A stretch of DNA of 10,534 nt, from assembly GCA_046727435.1 (NCBI GenBank), contig JBKPCR010000100.1, positions 1-10,534 of the forward strand, read 5' to 3'. Below the pieces are notes generated by a model. That model saw only the letters and a list, made by a program, of their open reading frames with translations, was not told the DNA's origin and did not search any database. Numbering within the stretch: position 1 is the first letter of the stretch; each line of letters begins with the position of its first letter. The translations under genes were made by a program, and so were the position numbers. Shown one piece after another: positions 1 to 6,971 of the stretch. The stretch is from CAVPRW01 sp046727435 [NCBI: bacterium]. Its GTDB lineage: Bacteria; Tectomicrobia; Entotheonellia; J063.

Positions 1-62
1 CCACCCAGCGCCTCCGGCAGCCGTTTCCGCGTGTGCGCGTTGACGCCAGGCCTCCACGGGAA
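1..62. other. Sequence left of domain V, probably group II intron interior
   Basis: This short GC-rich stretch immediately precedes the domain V-like hairpin. If the intron call is right it is the end of domain IV, possibly including the tail of an intron-encoded reverse transcriptase. The frame beginning at base 3 is open until a TAG at 69-71, but it is too short to recognise a maturase motif, so no CDS is called. Confidence 0.3.
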
Positions 63-134
63 GAGCCGTAGGCGGTCGTGCCGCACGTCCGGATCGGTGC
101 GGGGGGGCCGGGTAACTGGCATCCCTACCGCGAT
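63..134 (+). ncRNA. Group II intron 3' end (domains V and VI), partial element
   Basis: Seen: positions 63-95 can fold as a domain V-like hairpin that starts GAGCCGTA, has an upper stem GCGG (72-75)/CCGC (81-84) around a five-base loop, then an AC bulge and a closing CCGG..TC arm. Positions 98-134 fold as a domain VI-like hairpin: lower stem GCGG 99-102 with CCGC 128-131, upper stem with GCC (107-109)/GGC (118-120), and an unpaired A127 seven bases before a terminal AT at 134. A bulged A seven to eight bases from an AY 3' end is the group II branch-point signature. The lower stem of domain V has about three mismatches relative to the usual form, so this may be a decaying copy. The intron body and any maturase lie left of the window. 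A branch at A121 with an end at 128 is an alternative reading. Family assignment is from pattern memory, not from a covariance model. Confidence 0.55.
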
Positions 135-140
135 AGCTTA

Positions 141-157
141 GAAGCCGTCTAGAAATA
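141..157 (+). repeat. Left terminal inverted repeat of the ISAzo13-family element
   Basis: GAAGCCGTCTAGAAATA matches the complement of 1451-1467 at 16 of 17 positions, with the only difference at the second base (A versus G). Past the core, both ends share scattered bases (a TTAC-like block), so the recognisable transposase-binding region may extend to about 165. Confidence 0.92.
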
Positions 158-195
158 CACGTTACAAGTAGGGTTTCGGGGTTATAGTCGAGTCC

Positions 196-1446
196 ATGAA
201 AGATCACCTGCCAATCGCCGAAAAGTTCAAGGCCCTGGGCCCGATCCTGAACGAGCCGGGACGGCGGCTGTGGGCTGCGACGGAAGCTATGGTTCTGGGG
301 CAAGGCGGCGTCAGGCTTGTGGCCCAGGCGACAGGCCTGTCGCGACCGACGATCTACGCGGGTCTCCGGGAGCTGCGTGGTGAGCCGGCAGCCGTACCAA
401 GCCGCGGCCAGGGGCGGATTCGCCGCGCTGGCGGCGGCCGCAAGACGCGAGTCGAGCACGACCCACCCCTGCTCACGGCTCTGGAAGCTCTGGTGGAGCC
501 GACCACACGGGGGGAGCCGCCGTCGCCTCTACGCTGGACCTGCAAGAGTGTGCGCCGGCTGGCCGAGGAGCTGCGGGCTCAGGGGCATCAGGTCAGCCCG
601 CAGGTGGTGGGCAATCTGCTCCATGAGGCCGACTACCGCTTGCAAGGGACGCGAAAGACGCGCGACGGCGGCAAGCATCCGGACCGCAACGCGCCGTTCG
701 AGCGCATCGCCGCCCGTGTGCTGGACTTCCAGCAGCGCAACCAGCCGGTCATCTCCGTCGATGCCAAGAAGCAGGAACTGGTCGGCGACTTCAAGCACGC
801 CGGACGTGAGTGGCACCTCAAGGGGCAGCCTCCACAGGTGCGCGTCGACGACTGCATCGACCCCATGCTCGGCAAGGCCATTCCCTACGGGGTTTACGAC
901 GTGCGCGCCAACCTCGGCTGGGTCAGCGTCGGCGTGGCCCATGACACCCCGGCCTTTGCGGTCGCGACGATCCGAGCCTGGTGGCGGCAGATGGGCTCGA
1001 AGATGTATCCAGAGGCCCGAGAGCTCCTCATCACCGCTGACAGCGGCGGGAGCAACAGCCCCCGCGCGCGGCTCTGGACGCTCGAACTGCAGCGCTTCTC
1101 CGACGAGAGCGGCCTCTGCGTCTGTGTCAGCCACCTGCCGCCGGGCACGAGCAAGTGGAACAAGATCGAGCACCGCCTGTTCTGCCACATCACCGCCAAC
1201 TGGCGTGGCAAGCCGCTGGAGCGCCTCGAGGTGGTCGTCAGCCTCATTGGCGACCCCAACACCTCGGCGGGCCTGCGGATCCAGGCGGCTCTGGACGCTG
1301 GCCAGTATCCGAAAGGCATCAAGGTCAGCGAGGCCGAGATGAAAAAGGTGCAGATTGACCGAGCCCATTTCCATGGCGAGTGGAACGACACGATCCTTCC
1401 GCATCGTGACTCGAAATCGAACACGACGATACCTCGTAAATCGTAA
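196..1446 (+). CDS. ISAzo13-family transposase
   Basis: A 416-residue DDE transposase that would cut and join the ends of the element containing it. Residues about 36-62 form a helix-turn-helix (VAQATGLSRPTIYAGLREL region). The catalytic acids appear as D189 in ISVDAKK, D282 in LLITADSGGSNS and E325 in TSKWNKIEHRLF; the PPGTSKWNKIEHRLF block is a hallmark of the ISAzo13 group (DDE_Tnp_ISAZ013). Length is normal for the family and no frameshift is visible. The ATG at 196 has no clear Shine-Dalgarno site; TATAGT at 183-188 resembles a -10 box placed so close that transcription could begin at or next to the start codon. The gene runs convergently into the hybrid kinase gene, and no terminator is evident between them. 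Confidence 0.95.
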   Translation: MKDHLPIAEKFKALGPILNEPGRRLWAATEAMVLGQGGVRLVAQATGLSRPTIYAGLRELRGEPAAVPSRGQGRIRRAGGGRKTRVEHDPPLLTALEALVEPTTRGEPPSPLRWTCKSVRRLAEELRAQGHQVSPQVVGNLLHEADYRLQGTRKTRDGGKHPDRNAPFERIAARVLDFQQRNQPVISVDAKKQELVGDFKHAGREWHLKGQPPQVRVDDCIDPMLGKAIPYGVYDVRANLGWVSVGVAHDTPAFAVATIRAWWRQMGSKMYPEARELLITADSGGSNSPRARLWTLELQRFSDESGLCVCVSHLPPGTSKWNKIEHRLFCHITANWRGKPLERLEVVVSLIGDPNTSAGLRIQAALDAGQYPKGIKVSEAEMKKVQIDRAHFHGEWNDTILPHRDSKSNTTIPRKS

Positions 1447-1450
1447 AACT

Positions 1451-1467
1451 TATTTCTAGACGGCTCC
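1451..1467 (-). repeat. Right terminal inverted repeat of the ISAzo13-family element
   Basis: Read on the minus strand this is GGAGCCGTCTAGAAATA, pairing with the left end at 141-157. It begins five bases after the transposase stop codon and abuts the TTA duplication that doubles as the kinase stop codon. Confidence 0.92.
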
Positions 1468-3624
1468 TTAGCTCTTAGCATCGATGGCGACAGCGAGACT
1501 TAATGGTAATTCGCTGGCAGGAAACTTGGGGGAAGTTACGCCATTGAGGACTCTGGAGATAGCGGCAGAGAGTGACTGCGCATTGATGGGCTTCGGAATG
1601 TAATCATCCATTCCAGACGCAAGACACCGTTCCTGATCGCCTTTCATGGCATGAGCGGTAAGGGCGATGATGGGCAGATGACCGCCGCGCTGGCGTTCCT
1701 GCTCGCGGATCAGCGCTGTCGCTTCCAATCCATCCATGTCGGGCATCTGCACATCCATGAGCACCAAGTCAATTGGTTGTTGGGCAAGGGCAGCGATCAC
1801 CTCCCGCCCCGTGCTCGCGACGATCATAGTATGTCCATACTTCTCCAACAAGCGGACAACTAGTCGTTGGTTGACGATGTTATCCTCAGCTAGCAGGATT
1901 CGCAACCGTCGCTGCCGAGTCATCTCAAGGCGATGTGGCGAGCCATAGACCTCGTGACGACGAACCGTCTGTGCCGCTTCTACTTCCTGTACTCCAGGCC
2001 GCCCCAAGGCCGTGATCATCGCCTCCCAAAGCTCTGATCGGGTAATCGGCTTGTGTAGGTAGAAAGTCACGCCAGTCTGCCGGCAGCGGGCTTCGATATT
2101 GCCTTGGTCACCGGAGCTGAGCATCAGGATGGTTACCCCCTTGAGGCGAGGATTGTATGTAATCCGTTCTGCCACAGCGAAACCATCCATGTCAGGCATC
2201 TGTGCATCGAGGAGAACCAGGGGAAATCGCTGGCCTGCACTCTCAGCATGTTCCAGGAAGTTCAATGCTGCCCCCCCACTTTCGAAGACGGTTGGCCGCA
2301 TCCCCCAATGTATGAGTATGTCGTGCAGGATGCGTCGATTGGTCGCGTTATCATCGACAATCAGCACGGGGAGGTCGCACACGTTCACTTTCTCTTGACC
2401 CACTGATGTCGTTAATGCCGGACTCTGGACTGCAAACTGAGCGGTAAAGTGGAAGGTGCTCCCCTGACCCACCACGCTCTCTACCCACAGTTCTCCTCCC
2501 ATCAACTGTGTGAGATGAGAAGCGATGGCCAGCCCAAGGCCGGTACCACCATGTTTCCGGGTCGTGGAACCATCAGCTTGAGTAAAGGGCTCAAAAATCA
2601 AACGATGCTTCTCTTCCGGAATCCCCATTCCTGTGTCCCGTACCGATACGTGCAAGACCATCGCCCTATCCTCACCTGCCTCCGCTACCGAATCCTGCTG
2701 CTCTGTTTTCTGCTGTCGTCGGACTTCCACCACCACTTCCCCCTCATCGGTGAACTTGATGGCATTTCCTACCAGGTTGACGATAATCTGGCGTAAGCGC
2801 CCTGGATCACCCACCAGAGCGTCTGGTACGTCGGCGTCTACTTCTGAGGCCAGTTCTAGTCCTTTCTGGTGCGCTCGCAGAGCCAAGGTTTTGAGTGTGG
2901 TCCCCACATTCTCGCGCAAGGCGAAGGGCACAGGCTCCAGCTCTAACTTGCCGGCTTCAATCTTTGAGAAGTCAAGGATATCGTTGAGGATGGTGAGCAA
3001 GGAGTCAGCTGATGCTTTCACCAGCGTCAGGTATTCTCGCTGCTCGGCAGTGAGCTTGGTATCGAGTGCGAGTTCGGTCATCCCAATGATACCGTTCATC
3101 GGCGTGCGGATCTCATGGCTCATATTGGCTAAGAATTCGCTTTTCAGTCGGTTGGCCGCCTCAAGCCGGCCATTTGTCTGCTGGAGCGCCTCGGTCCGTT
3201 CATCGACCATCCGTTCCAACTTACTCATGTAGTGCCGAAGGCTTTTTTGCAGATGCGCTTTCTCCAGCGCGCGCGCAATTGTAGCCTTCATCAGTTCGAA
3301 TTCGAACGGCTTGGAGAGATAATCATAGGCCCCTTTGCGCAGAGCGTCGATGACTGATCCTGCCGATACATATGCTGTCATCACCACCACAACGGTTTCC
3401 GGTGAGTAAGCTTTCAGATATTCTAGAACCTGGAAACCATCTATCTCCGGCATGACGAGATCCGTGATCACGAGATCAAAGGACTCTTGTCGTAGCCGTT
3501 TGATCCCTTCAGCACCATTCTGAGCTGTCGTAACATGGTAACCTTCGCTCTGTAGTAGGGTCTGCAAATTATCCCGCAAGCGTGCTTCATCTTCAATGAT
3601 GAGAATGACAGGCTGTTCACTCAT
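1468..3624 (-). CDS. Hybrid histidine kinase / response regulator (REC-HisKA-HATPase-REC-REC)
   Basis: A 718-residue soluble signalling protein. Domains in order: receiver 1 (about 5-120; phosphoacceptor D55 in [12 protein letters not shown]105), a short coiled coil (about 125-160), HisKA with H170 in [12 protein letters not shown], HATPase (N box around N287, DTGMGI 330-335, GGTGLGLAI 359-367), receiver 2 (418-540; D473 in [12 protein letters not shown]525) and receiver 3 (573-695; D624 in [12 protein letters not shown]678). It has no transmembrane segment, no HPt and no DNA-binding domain. By homology to BarA/ArcB-type and multi-receiver kinases it should take phosphate at receiver 1, autophosphorylate H170 and relay to receivers 2 and 3; an HPt or output regulator must be elsewhere. 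The ATG at 3624 is chosen because AAGGAG lies nine bases upstream and the protein then starts a few residues before the receiver; an in-frame ATG at 3645 is possible but weaker. It overlaps the upstream kinase by 8 bases (ATGAGTGA), implying translational coupling. Its stop codon is the right TTA of the IS duplication, so the C-terminus is intact. Confidence 0.93.
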   Translation of the reverse strand: MSEQPVILIIEDEARLRDNLQTLLQSEGYHVTTAQNGAEGIKRLRQESFDLVITDLVMPEIDGFQVLEYLKAYSPETVVVVMTAYVSAGSVIDALRKGAYDYLSKPFEFELMKATIARALEKAHLQKSLRHYMSKLERMVDERTEALQQTNGRLEAANRLKSEFLANMSHEIRTPMNGIIGMTELALDTKLTAEQREYLTLVKASADSLLTILNDILDFSKIEAGKLELEPVPFALRENVGTTLKTLALRAHQKGLELASEVDADVPDALVGDPGRLRQIIVNLVGNAIKFTDEGEVVVEVRRQQKTEQQDSVAEAGEDRAMVLHVSVRDTGMGIPEEKHRLIFEPFTQADGSTTRKHGGTGLGLAIASHLTQLMGGELWVESVVGQGSTFHFTAQFAVQSPALTTSVGQEKVNVCDLPVLIVDDNATNRRILHDILIHWGMRPTVFESGGAALNFLEHAESAGQRFPLVLLDAQMPDMDGFAVAERITYNPRLKGVTILMLSSGDQGNIEARCRQTGVTFYLHKPITRSELWEAMITALGRPGVQEVEAAQTVRRHEVYGSPHRLEMTRQRRLRILLAEDNIVNQRLVVRLLEKYGHTMIVASTGREVIAALAQQPIDLVLMDVQMPDMDGLEATALIREQERQRGGHLPIIALTAHAMKGDQERCLASGMDDYIPKPINAQSLSAAISRVLNGVTSPKFPASELPLSLAVAIDAKS

Positions 3625-5269
3625 GAATCCCGACTCCTTGTGCATCGTTCCTCAATGGGAGCGATAACACTTCGGCTTTGCAGGCTGCCAAGATCACCCG
3701 AAACGTACTTCCCTTGCCGACTTCGCTCTCAACTTCGATACGTCCATGGGCATTTTTGATGATGCCATATAAAACAGATAAGCCAAGTCCCATTCCCCCT
3801 TGATCCGCTTTCGTCGTGAAGAAGGGATCAAACAGGTAGGGGATATGTTCTGGCGCGATACCGCATCCACTGTCCATGATACTCACTTCCACGCCTGCAT
3901 CCGCTGGAGCGGTCTGAATCCTCAGGTGCCCTCCGCTGGGCATGGCATCCTCGGCATTACGCACTAAGTTAAAGAGCACCTGCTTCAAGTGATCTGGAGA
4001 CATCTGCGCCCGTGGGACTGCCGGATCAAGCATGACGCTAAGGGAAATCTGCTTTTCTTGGAGATTCTGCTCTAGCAAGAGCTCCAGGCTTTGGATCACA
4101 GCATTCACGTCCGCTACCTGCTCGATGGGGCTGGGGCGCGAGAAATCGAGCAACTCTCGGAGGATACGAGCAATCCGATTGATTTCCTCCTCGATCGTCT
4201 TCAGATGCCCATTGGGCAGGTCATCCTCATGACTCTGATTTCTCAGAATGCAAATAGCCGTCTTGATAATCGCGAGAGGGTTATTGACTTCGTGAGCCAC
4301 CCGCGCTGCTAGCTTGCCCACAGCCGCCAGCCGTTCACTCTGCAGGAGTTGTTGCTGAGTCTCCTGCAATCGGCAATTAGTTTCCTCCAGGCGTTGTTTT
4401 TCCTCGGCCAAATGGGCAAGATGGCGCTGCAACGACGTGCGCATCCGCTCAAAAGCCTCTGCCAAGTAGCCGATCTCGTCGCTGGCATCAACTTGAATGG
4501 GACGATCGTAGGCACCACCTGCGAATTGATGGACTCCTACCACCAATTGACCAACCGGCTTAGAGATGCGCATGGCCAGAAAGACAGCAAGTGACGTGCC
4601 ACAGAATATCGAAGCTAGGCTGAGCAGGGCGAGATCGCGTCTGGTCTGATGGATAAGTCCATAGGCACGATCGAGGGAAAATCCTAACCGAATCGTTCCC
4701 CACTTCTTGGGGCTCCCCGGGGCATAGACCGGAATGGCCACATCATAGCCCGGCTCTTTAGTCTGAGGCATCAAAATGTGCTGCACCAACGGTGTGTCGG
4801 CCGCAAGGGCTTGCTGACTCACGGGATCATCGAGCGTTTTGCCCTGGAGTTCGTTGCGTCCACTGAATGCCGCGACTTTTCCATCCCGCAGATGGGTGAC
4901 GGTATACACCACGTCCGCTTCGCTAGTCGTCACATTCTCTGACGCCTGTTCCAGCTTGACGAAGTTGTAGCTCAGCAAATATCCTTCACTCAGAGCAGCT
5001 AAGTTGGTTCCCAGTGATAACGCGCGTAATCGCGTTTGCTCCAAAATGGCGCGACGCTGATGTCCCTCTACCACAAACGTCACCGCCCCCATCAGGACAA
5101 TTTCCAGGGACACGATGAGGACGATAAACTTTACCCGCAAGCTGCCTCGGAGAAGCTGGAGCGTCCGGCGAGGCAGATTCCTGAGCATATTCCATAGCCT
5201 GCTCTTGACTCCGCTTATACGAGCTAGCGGCGGCAATGGCAGCGTAAGATTACCGCACAGTCTTGACAT
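3617..5269 (-). CDS. Membrane sensor histidine kinase, Cache-like/HAMP, NtrB-type core
   Basis: A 550-residue inner-membrane kinase. A basic N-terminus is followed by TM1 (about 45-67), an extracytoplasmic domain (about 68-212), TM2 (about 213-234), HAMP (about 233-285), a coiled coil (about 285-312), HisKA with H326 in [13 protein letters not shown], and HATPase with N438, DSGCGI 466-471 and GGMGLGLS 491-498. The HEVNNPL box and the compact ATPase domain resemble NtrB/AtoS/ZraS kinases, which usually pair with NtrC-type regulators. The external domain ends in a segment (GYDVAIPVY ... WGTIRLGFS) typical of single Cache ligand-binding folds, so an external small ligand or protein is the likely signal. 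The start overlaps the binding-protein gene by 20 bases and its ribosome site (GGGGA, nine bases upstream) is modest; an internal ATG at 5188 would remove 27 non-membrane residues. It lies between the binding protein and the hybrid kinase, whose N-terminal receiver is its most plausible phosphate acceptor (inference). Confidence 0.93.
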   Translation of the reverse strand: MSRLCGNLTLPLPPLARISGVKSRLWNMLRNLPRRTLQLLRGSLRVKFIVLIVSLEIVLMGAVTFVVEGHQRRAILEQTRLRALSLGTNLAALSEGYLLSYNFVKLEQASENVTTSEADVVYTVTHLRDGKVAAFSGRNELQGKTLDDPVSQQALAADTPLVQHILMPQTKEPGYDVAIPVYAPGSPKKWGTIRLGFSLDRAYGLIHQTRRDLALLSLASIFCGTSLAVFLAMRISKPVGQLVVGVHQFAGGAYDRPIQVDASDEIGYLAEAFERMRTSLQRHLAHLAEEKQRLEETNCRLQETQQQLLQSERLAAVGKLAARVAHEVNNPLAIIKTAICILRNQSHEDDLPNGHLKTIEEEINRIARILRELLDFSRPSPIEQVADVNAVIQSLELLLEQNLQEKQISLSVMLDPAVPRAQMSPDHLKQVLFNLVRNAEDAMPSGGHLRIQTAPADAGVEVSIMDSGCGIAPEHIPYLFDPFFTTKADQGGMGLGLSVLYGIIKNAHGRIEVESEVGKGSTFRVILAACKAEVLSLPLRNDAQGVGIHE

Positions 5270-6923
5270 TAGATGCTGTCCCCGTGCCTAGCCCTGTAGA
5301 GGTGCCCTTCAGCCAGATCTTGTTCATTGGAATCCACCGATCGCCCAAGAGGCTGACCTCTACTCCTTGCACATAAGGCTGATACAAGTACTCAAAGATG
5401 TGGTTGTGCTGGGTAATCCAGGGTGCATCTTCCATGACGATGCGCTCTGCTTCACGGTAGAGTTTGACCCGCTGCGCATAATCCGTTTCCTCCCGGGCTT
5501 CCTCCAGTAATTGATCTACTCGGGGATTGCGGTAGGACATATAGTTGGGCTGACCGGCAGAATGGAGGAGGGTGAAGAAAAAATTATCAGGGTCTGGCAA
5601 ATCCGCGTACCATGCCACGCGGAACATGGGCAGCTTGCGCCGCCGTAACATGGCGTCGTAGGCCTTCCATTCCGGCGCATAATGAATCTCCATTTTTACC
5701 CCAAGCTCGGCCAGATACCCTTGGTAGGCCGCCATCTCGGCATTCGTACTTTCAGCTTTGGATACCGTCCACAATTGCACCACTGGAAACCCAACCCCGT
5801 TCGGATATCCTGCCTCTGCCAAGAGCTGCTTTGCCTTGAGAGGATTGTAGTAGTAGCCTCGCAGATCCGGATCGTGCCCGGGCATACCAGGTGGGAGCGT
5901 CCCATTTGCCGGCAGACTGCCCATTTTGGTGATCTCCCGGACGATCGCTTCCTTGTTCACGGCATAATTGAACGCCTGGCGCACGCGCTTATCATCGAAG
6001 GGTTTGATCTGGGTGTTAAAACCGATATAGAGGAGACCAAGCATCGGTCGCCGGAACAGCTGATACTGCTGGTACCGAGGATCGCTATGGACCTCCTCCG
6101 TCTTCCCACTAGGGATCATCGCTTCTTCCAGATTTCCCGCGAGGAATTGGGCGAATGCCTCCTCGAACGTCCCACCGATCTTGAACACGATGGCATCAAG
6201 GAAGGGTCGTCCCTCGTAGTGGTCCTTATTTGCTTCCAGGACAATCTCTTTGCCCGCTTCCCATCGGACAAACTTGAACGGTCCCGTCCCCACTGGAGTT
6301 CGCGCAAAGCTGTCACCCAATCTTTCGACCTCTTCCCGCGGGACCACTGCGGCATTGGCCAGACCAAGGACAGTCAACGAGGGGGCAAAAGGCTCCTCAA
6401 GAACGATCTGCAGGGTGTAGCGATCAACTACTTTCAGCCCCCGGACATTCGCCGCTTTCCCCTCCATAAAATCATTCGCACCCTGAATACGCCGGAAATA
6501 CTCGCTTGAGGGGCTGGGCTTTTTAGAATCGAGCAGTCGGGTAAAGGAGTAAACAAAATCCTCTGCCGTCACCTCACGGCCATGGTGAAACTTCACCCCT
6601 CGGCGCAAGGTAAAGGTCCAGCTGAGCCCATCTCGAGAAGCTTCCCAAAACTCCGCAATGGCTGGGATGGGATTGAGATGGGCATCAAACTGGACCAGTC
6701 CGTCGACGATCTGTCTGACGACGGTGCGGCTATAAATATCATTCACAAACGCTGGATCTAAGGTTGTGGGATCGTTTGCCAGGGCTCGGCGGTAAGTCCC
6801 TCCGAACTTTGCCCCTGCACTTACGTTCGTCGACGTTTGCGCCAAGGCGAAGACGCTTTGGATGAGTAGACAGCAGAAGATCGACAGGCACATCTGGTGT
6901 CCTATACGAGCTCGCATGACCAT
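5250..6923 (-). CDS. ABC-type substrate-binding protein, family 5 (peptide/nickel type)
   Basis: A 557-residue exported binding protein of the OppA/DppA superfamily (SBP_bac_5). A Sec signal peptide occupies about residues 1-28 (basic start, hydrophobic core, cleavage after FALA); no lipobox cysteine is evident. Family blocks are clear: RRGVKFHHGREVTAEDFVYS near the N-terminus, GTGPFKFVRWEAGKEI in the middle, IKPFDDKRVRQAFNYAVNKEA, and a C-terminal segment with PDPDNFF, VDQLLEEA and APWI. The start at 6923 is chosen for the strong AGGAGGT four bases upstream; ATG at 6917 (ten bases) is an alternative, and an in-frame ATG at 6956 would put the Shine-Dalgarno site inside the gene. The gene sits 48 bp after the protease and overlaps the sensor kinase. 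No permease or ATPase gene accompanies it, so it may present ligand to the kinase or serve a transporter encoded elsewhere. The bound ligand is not predictable; oligopeptides fit the family and the protease neighbour. Confidence 0.93.
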   Translation of the reverse strand: MVMRARIGHQMCLSIFCCLLIQSVFALAQTSTNVSAGAKFGGTYRRALANDPTTLDPAFVNDIYSRTVVRQIVDGLVQFDAHLNPIPAIAEFWEASRDGLSWTFTLRRGVKFHHGREVTAEDFVYSFTRLLDSKKPSPSSEYFRRIQGANDFMEGKAANVRGLKVVDRYTLQIVLEEPFAPSLTVLGLANAAVVPREEVERLGDSFARTPVGTGPFKFVRWEAGKEIVLEANKDHYEGRPFLDAIVFKIGGTFEEAFAQFLAGNLEEAMIPSGKTEEVHSDPRYQQYQLFRRPMLGLLYIGFNTQIKPFDDKRVRQAFNYAVNKEAIVREITKMGSLPANGTLPPGMPGHDPDLRGYYYNPLKAKQLLAEAGYPNGVGFPVVQLWTVSKAESTNAEMAAYQGYLAELGVKMEIHYAPEWKAYDAMLRRRKLPMFRVAWYADLPDPDNFFFTLLHSAGQPNYMSYRNPRVDQLLEEAREETDYAQRVKLYREAERIVMEDAPWITQHNHIFEYLYQPYVQGVEVSLLGDRWIPMNKIWLKGTSTGLGTGTASNVKTVR

Positions 6924-6925
6924 CT

Positions 6926-6933
6926 GACCTCCT
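6926..6933 (-). promoter_or_regulatory. Strong Shine-Dalgarno site of the substrate-binding protein gene
   Basis: On the minus strand this reads AGGAGGTC. It sits just upstream of ATG codons at 6923 and 6917 and downstream of the longer in-frame ATG at 6956, so it argues against the longest start. Confidence 0.7.
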
Positions 6934-6971
6934 AAGCCCTTGTTTCTGGCTTCCATACCCCCACGCGCCCC

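Larger units (their letters stand above)
138..1470 (+). mobile_element. Complete ISAzo13-family insertion sequence with TTA target duplication
   Basis: The element proper is 141-1467 (1327 bp). Its left terminal inverted repeat is GAAGCCGTCTAGAAATA (141-157) and its right one (1451-1467) reads GGAGCCGTCTAGAAATA on the minus strand, 16 of 17 identical. TTA at 138-140 and TTA at 1468-1470 flank it as a 3-bp target-site duplication. One transposase gene fills the interior. Both ends and an intact transposase frame with all three acidic residues suggest a recent and possibly still active copy. The right TTA copy is the stop codon of the convergent hybrid kinase gene. By eye the element is more GC-rich than the kinase genes beside it, which fits horizontal arrival. 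As I recall, ISAzo13 relatives have short (0-4 bp) duplications and ends beginning GA or GG, which agrees. Confidence 0.92.

Noticed and set aside
529-1404. Long minus-strand open frame (291 codons) opposite the transposase
   Set aside because: It is a mirror of a GC-rich coding frame, lacks a recognisable family or ribosome site, and lies inside a transposase with clear catalytic motifs.
3622-3645. Longer start of the hybrid kinase at 3645
   Set aside because: It would add only seven residues before the receiver and lengthen the overlap; the ATG at 3624 has AAGGAG at nine bases and an ATGAGTGA overlap typical of coupled genes.
6923-6956. Longer start of the binding protein at 6956
   Set aside because: The strong AGGAGGT site falls inside that extension, and the added residues would precede an otherwise normal signal peptide.
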